A stretch of DNA of 15,113 nt from Calditrichaeota bacterium AABM5.125.24 (GTDB lineage Bacteria; Electryoneota; AABM5-125-24; Hatepunaeales; Hatepunaeaceae). Shown here one piece after another: positions 1-7,262 of this stretch (position 1 is the first letter of the stretch; the number at the start of each line of letters is the position of its first letter). The translations under genes and the position numbers were made by a program. The notes beneath the pieces are model-generated. The model was not told where the DNA came from. It was given only the letters and a program-made list of their open reading frames with translations, and did not search any database. The DNA lies in NCBI GenBank assembly GCA_002127415.1, contig MWJR01000088.1, positions 1-15,113 of the forward strand, written 5' to 3'.

Positions 1-1905
1 GCCGTGCGCCCCTACGATGGCTGGTGCCGGCAGGCCGGCCTCTTCTGCAGCGGCCTGGCATAGAGATGCAAACTGTGCCACTGATAGCGGCCGGCCGCTG
101 CCGATATTGAAAACAACCCGCCCGGACCCCGGCAGTGGCAGCAGGCAGGCCTTAACAATAGCCTCACATAAATCTCGGACCTGTATAAAGTCCATTCGTT
201 CTTTTCCACTGGCATATAGCAGCAGAGGTTGTCCTTGAGCAGCTCGCAGGGCAAACTTATGCGGCATTTCATTCCAGCGTGTCCTATGTCCCAGGCCATA
301 CACACGGGCGGCTCGCAGGACGACAGCCTGCAACCCATCCGAGCTCCCGCCCCGACAGAGCAGTTCACCAGTCCACTTGCTGAGACCGTAAGGTGTTTCC
401 GGCTGTGCAGGCAGGGCTTCAGACCACAGCGGCGGCCTCTTTGTGCCGTAAACTGCCTGGGTGGACAGATAGATTACGCGGGCTACCCCGGCATCACGTG
501 CAGCCTCAAGTAAGCGCCTGGTTCCTTCAGAATTAACCAGATAGAACTCCTCGACATTTACCGGCTGAAGTGGATCGGGACGTAGCGCAGCCAGATGGAC
601 AATCACCTCCACACCTTCGAGGGACCAGGGCGAGGCGGGCAGTTCACCATATACCACTTTCAGGCGGGGGGACTCCCCGCACATAGCCTTGAGACCTTCA
701 CCGGCTGATTCGTTCCTCACTGCAGCCCTGACTTCCTCTACTTCGGGCATATCAAGGAACCTTCGTGTCAGATTGGCGCCGATATAGCCTGAAGCGCCGG
801 TCACCAGCAACCGTCCCGGGATTCCCGGTGATGTGTCTGCTTGTAGTGACTTCTTTGAACGGATAATCGCAATGCGTTCGACCGGGACGATGGTCTCATC
901 GACGTAACGCGAGGCTGCAAAGCCGGGCGAATAGACCAGACAGCGCCGGGCCTCCTGTTCCTGATTGAGCATAAAAGCGTGTATCGCTGCTTCGACTTCG
1001 CGGTAACCAAGTGCCGCTCTGACTGCTGTGATTCCGGTAAAGCGGGCGTTGGCCTCAAAGAAACGAATGCCGTCGGATGTCAGGCGGCCCTGAATATTTA
1101 TCGGTCCTCGCAGTCCTTCGGCGGCCAGTGCCTCGATCAGTGCTGAGCCCTCGCTGACTGCCGGCGACGCAGGGTCAGGGAGTATCTCGTCAGGCACGCC
1201 GTCTTTAAGGTGATTTACACTGACAAAGCTGCCGAGAATCTCTCCCGATCCGCCGACAAAGAACTGAGCCGAGATCTCATTTGACTGGTTTAGCTTTCTG
1301 CTCCATAATTCTTCACCTCCGGAGTCCCCTTCCGAGTCATCAGGCGGCAGGTAGGTCTGAACGATCAGCTCGTTATTCGGTGCGAGCTGAAGCAGCTCGT
1401 CAACCTTATAAAGCGGCCGCGCATCTGTCGAACCAGATCCCGACCTCGGTTTCACAATTTGTGGAAAGGTTAATTCCCGGGCTCGACTCTGAGCCTCCGC
1501 CAGCGAGTATGTAGTGACAAATGGAAGGTTCCTTTCCTTGCAGAATTCATAGAGCACCTGTTTATCCCAGCATAGTTGAACTGCCTCGGGGCTGCTCACG
1601 ATCACACTGCAGCCCCGGTCGAGAAATTCATCCTTGTGACGGGACAGGGGATTAAGTTCAACGTCAAGACCGGGGATAAGAACGTCGATTGACTCCCGAG
1701 CACAGATCTCGAGGAGACGTTTGATGTAGGCCTCCTCGTCTGCAGCTGGAGGCACCAGATAAGCAGAGTCGGCCCAGAACAGGCCGGGGCTCATCGGCCG
1801 AATGTCCATACCCACTGCTCTGGTCTGCAGATTTCCGTAGCCGAGTGAGCGCAGGACCGCCTGCCCCACTCCGCCGCCTACTGATGTTACTCCGACTGTG
1901 ATCAT
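1..1905 (-). CDS. ATP-grasp ligase fused to extended SDR (nucleotide-sugar epimerase-like), 3' end off window
   Basis: The frame is open for 635 codons from ATG at 1905 to the left edge; I checked every codon for stops. AAGGAT at 1913-1918 is a good ribosome site. Residues 1-15 form a glycine-rich pre-ATP-grasp Rossmann start (GVTSVGGGVGQ). LIPGLDVEL (76-84), DK (114-115), IVKPRSGSGS (150-159), ELIVQTY (179-185) and FFEANARFTG (282-291) match the CarB/PylC type of ATP-grasp ligase, which joins a carboxylate to an amine through an acyl phosphate. After a linker at about 345-365 comes a second domain: NAD(P) site GASGYIG (370-376), HLAA (437-440), ST (481-482) and catalytic YGLSK (506-510), then RMDFIQVRDL, as in NDP-sugar epimerases and dehydratases. 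About 270 SDR residues are present, so some 40 or more are missing. The substrate is unknown. The fusion is what I see; a role in making a modified surface sugar is inference. Confidence 0.9.
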   Translation of the reverse strand, partial: MITVGVTSVGGGVGQAVLRSLGYGNLQTRAVGMDIRPMSPGLFWADSAYLVPPAADEEAYIKRLLEICARESIDVLIPGLDVELNPLSRHKDEFLDRGCSVIVSSPEAVQLCWDKQVLYEFCKERNLPFVTTYSLAEAQSRARELTFPQIVKPRSGSGSTDARPLYKVDELLQLAPNNELIVQTYLPPDDSEGDSGGEELWSRKLNQSNEISAQFFVGGSGEILGSFVSVNHLKDGVPDEILPDPASPAVSEGSALIEALAAEGLRGPINIQGRLTSDGIRFFEANARFTGITAVRAALGYREVEAAIHAFMLNQEQEARRCLVYSPGFAASRYVDETIVPVERIAIIRSKKSLQADTSPGIPGRLLVTGASGYIGANLTRRFLDMPEVEEVRAAVRNESAGEGLKAMCGESPRLKVVYGELPASPWSLEGVEVIVHLAALRPDPLQPVNVEEFYLVNSEGTRRLLEAARDAGVARVIYLSTQAVYGTKRPPLWSEALPAQPETPYGLSKWTGELLCRGGSSDGLQAVVLRAARVYGLGHRTRWNEMPHKFALRAAQGQPLLLYASGKERMDFIQVRDLCEAIVKACLLPLPGSGRVVFNIGSGRPLSVAQFASLCQAAAEEAGLPAPAIVGAHG

Positions 1906-1953
1906 CTGTTCTATCCTTGTGAACCGTTCAGGTTTTATGATTGAATAATGTAG

Positions 1954-2053
1954 GTAGGGGCGTGATCCCTGCTTTCGCAGGGACAGGTTCATCCTTGCCC
2001 GTTTATCGGGCGTCATAAGCTTGTCCCTGCGAAGGCAGGGATGCCGCCCCTAC
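1954..2053. repeat. 100-bp imperfect palindrome between miaB and the fusion gene
   Basis: The element begins gtaggggcg and ends with its complement cgcccctac. The two arms, about 45 nt each, also share the inner blocks atccctgc and ttcgcagggaca, and the centre is a small hairpin gcccg/cgggc. The whole could fold into one long stem. It fills most of the gap between the miaB stop and the next gene. A related copy with the same head lies at 14971-15042. It may be a non-autonomous mobile repeat or a structure that limits transcription from miaB into the next gene. Confidence 0.8.
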
Positions 2054-2081
2054 AAATTAACCGAAGTTTAGGGCATATAAG

Positions 2082-3476
2082 TCAAAGCACCCCCTCAAAC
2101 CCCCACAGGAAGGCCTTATCGGCGCGCGCCTGAACCAGCCGGCCCGTCAGTTCGACCGGCCCGTCGAATATCATCACCTTATTGCCGCGGGTTCGCCCAC
2201 AGAGGCGGTCGGGATTCTTATCGCTGGGGCCCTCCACCAGCACCTCAAATGTTTCGCCCAGCCTCCGTTCGTTCTTGCGGCGGAAGAGGTCATTGGCGAG
2301 GGCGATCAGCTCCTGAAGCCTGCGCTTCTGAACCTCCGGGGGAACGGTGTCATCGAAATGGACGGCTTCGGTGTGGCGGCGGGGAGAATAGATGAACATA
2401 AAGGCCTGGTCGAACTGGATCTCTTCGACCGCACGCAGTGTGGCTCGGAACTGCACCTCCGTCTCGCCGGGGAAGCCGACGATGAGGTCGGTGGTTATGG
2501 CGATATCGGGAACAGCCGCCCTGAGCTTGTCTACTATCTTAAGATATTGCTCGCAGGTATAGCCCCTTTTCATCCGTCTCAGCACCTCGTTGCTCGCGGA
2601 TTGCAGGGGTAGATGGACGTGCTCGCAGACGGTCGGCAGGTCGGCGACAGCATTTATAAGCCGGTCGGTGAACAGCTGAGGGTGCGGGCTGGTGAAACTA
2701 ACCCGCAGGTCGGGGGCACGGCGGTCTATCTGTTCGAGGAGATAGCTGAAATCCATCCTCGTGCGAGAATTAGATGGGCTGGCGCCCATCCTACTCCTGC
2801 TGTCACTGCCCAGCCGATAATGAAGGTCGCGCCCGTAGGCGTTCACCGTCTGCCCCAGCAGAGTGACCTCCTTGTAGCCGAGGGCGACCAGTTCGTCAAT
2901 CTCGTTCAGGATCTGCTCCGGAGGACGGGAGACCTCCCTGCCGCGCGCGCTCGGCACGGCGCAGAAGCTGCAGTTGTAACTGCAGCCGAAGATGATGTCC
3001 ACCCAGGCGCTGACGGTTCCTGTGCGACGGACCGCCGTCAGCGGGGTAGGGTCGTCGAACAGGTCAACGGCATCGATCCCGCCAGGGCGGGATTGCAGCT
3101 CAGCCTTGCGGACCAGCTCCGGCAGCCGGCAGATGGAGCGTGGGCCTATCAGAAAATCCATATAAGGGGCGCGTTCACGGATTATATCCGCATCGCGGGG
3201 AGCCATACAGCCGGACACCCCGATTATCAGTTCCGGCCTCTTCTCCTTTAGCTTTCTCAACCGACCCAGTTCGGCGAAGAGCTTCCGTTCGGGCTTCTCA
3301 CGCACCGAACAGGTGTTGAACACAATCACATCGGCATCCCCGGGGTCCGCAGCGGGCTCGTAGCCTGAAGCCTCCATCATCCCCATCATCCGCTCGCTGT
3401 CGTGATAGTTCATCTGACAGCCGTAGGTCTGAAGGAAGAAGCGTCTGGGTCTATATGCAGTTTCGTGATCCGGCAT
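2082..3476 (-). CDS. miaB: tRNA-2-methylthio-N6-dimethylallyladenosine synthase MiaB
   Basis: MiaB is a radical-SAM methylthiotransferase that adds the 2-methylthio group to i6A37 of tRNAs, strengthening codon reading. The 464-residue protein has the three-domain plan of the family. The N-terminal domain has FLQTYGCQMN and cysteines C20, C56 and C90 for the auxiliary 4Fe-4S cluster. The radical-SAM core has C165-x3-C169-x2-C172 (GCSYNCSFC) and GQTVNAYG where GQNVNSYG is usual. A C-terminal TRAM-like region starts near residue 395. About 22 residues at 219-240, rich in Ser and Arg, interrupt the usual sequence just after NAYGRDL and are encoded by a palindrome. No clear Shine-Dalgarno precedes the ATG at 3476, but no better start exists before the conserved N terminus. 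It lies 111 nt after tmk. Confidence 0.95.
   Translation of the reverse strand: MPDHETAYRPRRFFLQTYGCQMNYHDSERMMGMMEASGYEPAADPGDADVIVFNTCSVREKPERKLFAELGRLRKLKEKRPELIIGVSGCMAPRDADIIRERAPYMDFLIGPRSICRLPELVRKAELQSRPGGIDAVDLFDDPTPLTAVRRTGTVSAWVDIIFGCSYNCSFCAVPSARGREVSRPPEQILNEIDELVALGYKEVTLLGQTVNAYGRDLHYRLGSDSRSRMGASPSNSRTRMDFSYLLEQIDRRAPDLRVSFTSPHPQLFTDRLINAVADLPTVCEHVHLPLQSASNEVLRRMKRGYTCEQYLKIVDKLRAAVPDIAITTDLIVGFPGETEVQFRATLRAVEEIQFDQAFMFIYSPRRHTEAVHFDDTVPPEVQKRRLQELIALANDLFRRKNERRLGETFEVLVEGPSDKNPDRLCGRTRGNKVMIFDGPVELTGRLVQARADKAFLWGFEGVL
2757..2819 (-). repeat. Palindromic element inserted in frame within miaB
   Basis: gatgggc (2773-2779) and gcccatc (2784-2790) form a perfect 7-bp stem with a 4-nt loop. 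The surrounding bases encode extra residues 219-240 of MiaB (LGSDSRSRMGASPSNSRTR), which have no counterpart in the family as I know it. The insertion keeps frame and lies at a surface-loop position after the GQTVNAYG motif. It resembles the protein-coding palindromic repeats described in Rickettsia, but the sequence is different. The exact boundaries are uncertain by several bases. Confidence 0.6.
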
Positions 3477-3501
3477 ATTAATTGGGGTGATTAAAATATA
3501 T

Positions 3502-3572
3502 CCGCTGGAAGACGAGGGCGTCTTCCAGCGGGGGTGTCGTTATTTCTGGCAGATGGGGGCGTTTGCCAGCAG
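3502..3572. repeat. Tandem pair of related palindromes between tmk and miaB
   Basis: The first palindrome (3502-3531) has a perfect 12-bp stem, ccgctggaagac, with a 6-nt loop. A second, weaker one covers 3545-3570. Aligned over 26 bases they agree at 20. One A-T pair in the first stem is a C-G pair in the second, so pairing is kept there. They fill most of the gap after tmk and may end or weaken transcription before miaB. No clear U-tract marks a classic intrinsic terminator. Confidence 0.65.
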
Positions 3573-3587
3573 GCAGATTGTCACTCT

Positions 3588-4232
3588 TTATATTGTAATT
3601 CCGTCCTGATTGAAGAGGCTCTCGATATGCATCAAAATCTGTCCGGTTATGACATCGACATCGAGTGAGGCATCGACGACTCTGAAGCGGTCGGGTTCTG
3701 CTTCGGCCAGGGTGAGATAGCCCTCCCGAACCTTCCTGAAGAAATCTGCACCATATTGTTCTATGCGGTCGCTGGCCCGGTTGATCCTGGACAGGGCAGT
3801 ATCCGGGTCGAGGTCGAGCAGGACGGTGAGGTCGGGTTTAAGCCCTCCGGTGGCAAGTCGGTTCACCCGGCGGATGATGTCAATATCGACACCCCGGCCA
3901 TAGCCCTGATAGGCCAGGGATGAGTCGCCGTAACGGTCGAGGAGGACAGTGCAGCTCCGGTCGAGGAGCGGCTTGATAACCTTACCGGTGAGTTCAGCAC
4001 GTGAAGCGGCGAAGAGTAGGTATTCCGACAGCCCGTCCATAGCGATGTCTGAGCCGCGTGGTGAAAGCAGTATCTCGCGCACAGCCTCACCCAGAGGCGT
4101 CCCACCGGGCTCGCGAAACAGCTTTACCTCGAACCCTTTGCCTCGCAGATAGAGTTCGATCTGTTCGGCCTGGGTGCTCTTGCCGGAGCCGTCGATCCCC
4201 TCGAAGCTTATCAGCCTACCGCGCGGCATCAT
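3588..4232 (-). CDS. tmk: Thymidylate kinase
   Basis: Tmk phosphorylates dTMP to dTDP with ATP in the cytoplasm, an essential step to dTTP. The 214-residue length is normal. The P-loop is EGIDGSGKST (11-20), followed by FREPGGTP (39-46), which shapes the dTMP site, and LLDRYGDSSLAYQG (97-110) with the DR motif. The P-loop lacks the Arg of eukaryotic-type enzymes, and the LID region contains SRINRASDRIEQ, so it looks like the bacterial class with the Arg in the LID. Its start overlaps the end of lgt by 17 nt. A GAGGG lies directly before the first ATG, so the second ATG, three bases on at 4229, has the better spacing and may be the true start. Confidence 0.95.
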   Translation of the reverse strand: MMPRGRLISFEGIDGSGKSTQAEQIELYLRGKGFEVKLFREPGGTPLGEAVREILLSPRGSDIAMDGLSEYLLFAASRAELTGKVIKPLLDRSCTVLLDRYGDSSLAYQGYGRGVDIDIIRRVNRLATGGLKPDLTVLLDLDPDTALSRINRASDRIEQYGADFFRKVREGYLTLAEAEPDRFRVVDASLDVDVITGQILMHIESLFNQDGITI

Positions 4233-5028
4233 CCCTCGCGCGATGGTGCCCTCTGATCAATAATACTAACCCTGCGACCGCCATCAATGTTGCGGCTGCC
4301 ATACTGCCGCTAATCTGGAGGCCACCTATTTGCGGCACCGTATCGAAGCGTATGTAGCGGACCGATTCCACACAGGCGCGGGCTATCCCGTATAACAGCA
4401 GATACATATAAAACAGCTCCCCCTGGAACTTGCGATGGGGACTTCTGAGGAGCAACACGATGCAGATGACCGCATTATAAAGGACGGAATAGAGCTGGGT
4501 CGGGTGGATGGATTGATCGGGAAATACAGATGCGGCGTAACAGCCATACGGGAAGACCACACCCCACGGCAGATCGGTCGGCTTTCCGAAGCAGCAGCCG
4601 TTCAGGAAACATCCCACGCGTCCCACCGCCACTCCCAGCGCCAGCGAGGGGATCATTACGTCGGCCATCTTCAGGAAAGGTATGCCACGTCTGCGAAGGA
4701 ACAGCCACGCCACCGGTATTCCGGCCGCCAGTCCACCCAGGATAATCAGTCCGGCTATGCCGATGGTGCCGTCGCTCTGGACCGGGCTGATGGTGTCAAG
4801 CCAGCGGCCGCGGAACTCATCCATGTGGACAATGACATAGGTAAGGCGAGCTCCCAACAGCGAGCTGATCAGGACCCAGACAGTCATATCCATCACCACG
4901 CCTGTGGGGATGTCTATCTTGCTGGCCCGACGCACACCGAGCCAGGTCCCCGCCACAAATGCCAGGAAGATCATCAGTCCGTAGCTGTGGAGCTTCAATG
5001 GACCGAGGTCGAGTATTACCGGGTGCAT
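4216..5028 (-). CDS. lgt: Prolipoprotein diacylglyceryl transferase
   Basis: Lgt moves diacylglycerol from phosphatidylglycerol to the lipobox cysteine of prelipoproteins in the inner membrane, the first step of lipoprotein maturation. The 270-residue protein has about seven hydrophobic segments. Family landmarks are LHSYGLM (13-19), the signature GRVGCFLNGCCFGKP (136-150), HPTQLY (175-180), and YGIARACVE (213-221), whose Arg and Glu match the conserved periplasmic pair of Lgt. The ATG at 5028 follows AGGAG at good spacing, 33 nt after rsmI. The end overlaps tmk, so the two are probably translated in a coupled way. At least two predicted lipoproteins in this window would be its substrates. 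Confidence 0.95.
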   Translation of the reverse strand: MHPVILDLGPLKLHSYGLMIFLAFVAGTWLGVRRASKIDIPTGVVMDMTVWVLISSLLGARLTYVIVHMDEFRGRWLDTISPVQSDGTIGIAGLIILGGLAAGIPVAWLFLRRRGIPFLKMADVMIPSLALGVAVGRVGCFLNGCCFGKPTDLPWGVVFPYGCYAASVFPDQSIHPTQLYSVLYNAVICIVLLLRSPHRKFQGELFYMYLLLYGIARACVESVRYIRFDTVPQIGGLQISGSMAAATLMAVAGLVLLIRGHHRARDDAAR

Positions 5029-5039
5029 ATCCGCTCCTG

Positions 5040-5057
5040 TCGATTCTTACGAATCGA
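5040..5057. other. Small hairpin between rsmI and lgt
   Basis: tcgattc and gaatcga form a perfect 7-bp stem with loop ttac. It lies after the rsmI stop and ends just before the lgt ribosome site. It may tune translation or mRNA decay inside the operon. No U-tract follows, so I do not call it a terminator. Confidence 0.45.
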
Positions 5058-5061
5058 GGTT

Positions 5062-5778
5062 TTAACCGGCGGTCTTTTGTCTTTTTCGTCTCTTACTGTA
5101 AGCATCAAACCCCTCAACCACTATGACTATCTCGCCTTTAGTTGGCTTTATGGAATAACGAAGGAGTAGATTTCCCAGCGTATCCCTGACGACCTCTTCG
5201 TAAAGTTTGGTCAATTCGCGTGCGACTGCCGCTTTCCGATCCGAGCCCAGGCTGCCGGCCAGATCGCGGAGTGTAGCCCCCAGCCTGTGGGGGCCCTCAA
5301 ACAGCACAAGGGTGCGCGGCTCACTGGCAAGTTCCTTCAATCGTGATCGTCTGCCCTTTTTTACCGGCAGGAAACCTTCAAATGCGAACCGGTCAACTGC
5401 CAGGCCTGAGAGGAGCAGCGCGGGAATCACCGAGGTCGGCCCCGGGATGACCTCAAGTGGCAGACCGGCTTGAATTATCGCCCGAGCAGCGCGAAACCCC
5501 GGATCCGAAATCCCCGGTGTGCCGGCGTCTGAAACGAGCGCTACGCTTTTGCCCTCTCTAACCCAAACCACGATGCGCGTTGCCATCCGGGCGGCGTTGT
5601 AGTCACGGTAGCTGATCGGACGATGCGAGATTCCGTGCCGCTCGAAGAGGATGCGAGCCCGTCTGGTGTCCTCAGCGCAGACGATGTCGGCTGAACGCAG
5701 AACCTCTACAGCCCGCAGGGTTATGTCGCCGAGGTTGCCGATCGGCGTGGCGACGAGGTATAGTCTGCCGGGTTCCAC
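5062..5778 (-). CDS. rsmI: 16S rRNA (cytidine-1402-2'-O)-methyltransferase RsmI
   Basis: RsmI is a tetrapyrrole-methylase-fold enzyme that uses SAM to methylate the 2'-O of C1402 in the 16S decoding centre. Diagnostic stretches are LYLVATPIGNLGDIT (6-20), CAEDTRRARIL (34-44), VSDAGTPGISDPG (82-94) and VIPGPTSVIPALLLSGL (110-126). At 238 residues it keeps the catalytic fold but lacks most of the C-terminal extension of longer relatives such as the E. coli enzyme (about 286). The start is GTG at 5778, three bases after the in-frame TAA of lat. AGAGG abuts the GTG with no spacer, so it cannot work at normal spacing. Reinitiation by ribosomes finishing lat is the likely mechanism. Confidence 0.93.
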   Translation of the reverse strand: MEPGRLYLVATPIGNLGDITLRAVEVLRSADIVCAEDTRRARILFERHGISHRPISYRDYNAARMATRIVVWVREGKSVALVSDAGTPGISDPGFRAARAIIQAGLPLEVIPGPTSVIPALLLSGLAVDRFAFEGFLPVKKGRRSRLKELASEPRTLVLFEGPHRLGATLRDLAGSLGSDRKAAVARELTKLYEEVVRDTLGNLLLRYSIKPTKGEIVIVVEGFDAYSKRRKRQKTAG

Positions 5779-5781
5779 CTC

Positions 5782-7104
5782 TTATGCGATTTTGAGGAGC
5801 GTCTTATCAATTATCTCGATACCCTCCCCAATCTCCTCTTCCGTCACAATCAGGGTGGGGCGGAACCGGATGGTTCGCTCGCCGCAGCCGAGGATGAGCA
5901 TTCCGGCATTGAATAATTCCCTGCGCAGGGTGTCGCGCCGAGCCACAGTGGGCAGATCGAAGGCGCACATAAGTCCCCGGCCGCGGGCGTTGGAGACCAG
6001 CTTTGGATGCTTTTCCTGGAGCTTATGCAGCTCGTTTAACAGAACTTCCCCCATCCTTGACGCGTTCTCGATCAGATTATCCTCCTCGATGATCTCCAGG
6101 TAGCGCTGGCAGCGCACCATATCGACCAGGTTGCCGCCGAAGGTGGAGTTGATCCGCCCGGTGGTGTTGAAGACGTGGCGTTCAACCGTCTCTATCTTAT
6201 CCGTGCAGAGGAAGCCGCATATCTGGGCCTTCTTGCCGAAACAGAGCATATCGGGCTGAAGGTTGAAGTGCTCAAGTGCCCACATCCTGCCGGTCATCCC
6301 GAAGCCGGTCTGGATCTCGTCGAGGATGAACATTATGTCGTTTTCGTTGCATAACGCCTGCAACTCGCGCAGGAACTCGCCGCGGAAGTGGTTGTCGCCT
6401 CCCTCGCCCTGGATCGGCTCGACGATGCAGGCGGCGATGTCGGGGCCATAGCGATAGACCGCCTGCTTTGCCTGTTCGAGCGCCTTCTGTTCGCGGCGGA
6501 GGAGGTCCTGATGATTCTCTCCTTCGTCGGGAAAGACTATCCGGGGGCTGTCGATGCGCGGCCAGTCGAACTTGGGGAAGCGGTCGGTCTTGGCCGGGTC
6601 GGTGTTGGTCAGCGACAAAACGTAGCCGCTGCGGCCATGGAAGGCGTCGCGCAGATGGAGCACCTTTGTCCCAAGATTACGGGTATCGCCACGTTGCCGG
6701 TTGAGCTGCACCTTCCAGTCGAATGCGGCCTTGAGGGCGTTCTCAACCGCAAGGGCTCCTCCGGCGATCAGGAACATATGTCTCATCCCGGGCGGGGCCG
6801 CCATCCGGTAGAATGTCTCGATGAACTCGGCCTTGTATGACGTGAACAGGTCCGAGTTGGTGATATTGTGGACCGCGGATTGGGTCAGCCGCGCCAGGGT
6901 CCCTTCATCCTGCAGCTTCGGGTGATTGAATCCCAGTGGATTCGAGGCGAAGCAGGAGTAGAAATCGAGCAGTTCGCGGCCGGTCAGGGCATCGGTCAGG
7001 CGATTGCCGTGGCTCTTCTCAAGGTCGAGCACAAACTCGAAGCCGTCGCCGATAAGATGCTCGCGAATGGCCGGGATGACTTTATCGGGTTTTATGGTAA
7101 GCAT
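5782..7104 (-). CDS. lat: L-lysine 6-aminotransferase (lysine epsilon-aminotransferase)
   Basis: This PLP enzyme moves the epsilon-amino group of lysine to 2-oxoglutarate, giving allysine (which cyclises to piperideine-6-carboxylate) and glutamate. The 440-residue protein matches LAT over its length: DLEKSHGNRLTDALTG near 27-42, DFYSCFASNPLGFNHP (47-62), VEPIQGEGGDNHF (228-240), ILDEIQTGFGMTG (260-272), FGKKAQICG (289-297) with the PLP lysine at K291 or K292, and TTGRINSTFGGN (314-325). E234 matches the glutamate that sets substrate choice in mycobacterial LAT. I chose the ATG at 7104 because GGAGG lies 7 nt upstream; the frame can be extended to a TTG at 7137 but without support. It heads a tight run with rsmI, lgt and tmk. 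An aldehyde dehydrogenase two genes upstream could take the next step. Confidence 0.93.
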   Translation of the reverse strand: MLTIKPDKVIPAIREHLIGDGFEFVLDLEKSHGNRLTDALTGRELLDFYSCFASNPLGFNHPKLQDEGTLARLTQSAVHNITNSDLFTSYKAEFIETFYRMAAPPGMRHMFLIAGGALAVENALKAAFDWKVQLNRQRGDTRNLGTKVLHLRDAFHGRSGYVLSLTNTDPAKTDRFPKFDWPRIDSPRIVFPDEGENHQDLLRREQKALEQAKQAVYRYGPDIAACIVEPIQGEGGDNHFRGEFLRELQALCNENDIMFILDEIQTGFGMTGRMWALEHFNLQPDMLCFGKKAQICGFLCTDKIETVERHVFNTTGRINSTFGGNLVDMVRCQRYLEIIEEDNLIENASRMGEVLLNELHKLQEKHPKLVSNARGRGLMCAFDLPTVARRDTLRRELFNAGMLILGCGERTIRFRPTLIVTEEEIGEGIEIIDKTLLKIA

Positions 7105-7131
7105 TTCAATCCTCCAATGAATATAAACAGG

Positions 7132-7165
7132 TGACAAATCAATGATGAGCCGGCATCATTTGTCA
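7132..7165. promoter_or_regulatory. Inverted repeat in the lat leader, possible operator
   Basis: tgacaaat at 7132-7139 is matched by atttgtca at 7158-7165, and inside it aatgatg pairs with catcatt around agccgg. The element lies 28-61 bases before the lat ATG and ends just upstream of its ribosome site. It could be an operator or a leader hairpin. I do not recognise a specific regulator; it is not a good match to Crp (tgtga-N6-tcaca). From 7166 to 7262 I see no gene or clear signal. Confidence 0.45.
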
Positions 7166-7262
7166 GGTTTGTCCCTTCATCCAACCCTGGAGGAGTAGTT
7201 TGCGGATCTGTTTGAGCATATTTATCTTCGTAAAACGGTGTTATATTACTCGGAACACTTTA

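Noticed and set aside
12..1514. Several short frames on both strands in the first 1.5 kb
   Set aside because: All are shadows of the open ATP-grasp/SDR frame, which covers 1-1905 on the minus strand without a stop.
2613..3251. A 212-codon plus-strand frame and a shorter one at 2358-2612 opposite miaB
   Set aside because: They lie fully antisense to miaB, whose motifs are complete. The translation has no recognisable motif, and long antisense frames are common in GC-rich genes.
4435..5169. A 244-codon plus-strand frame opposite lgt and the end of rsmI
   Set aside because: It is antisense to two clearly identified genes, its product is rich in Gln, His, Asp and Arg as shadow frames are, and it crosses the gap between two real genes.
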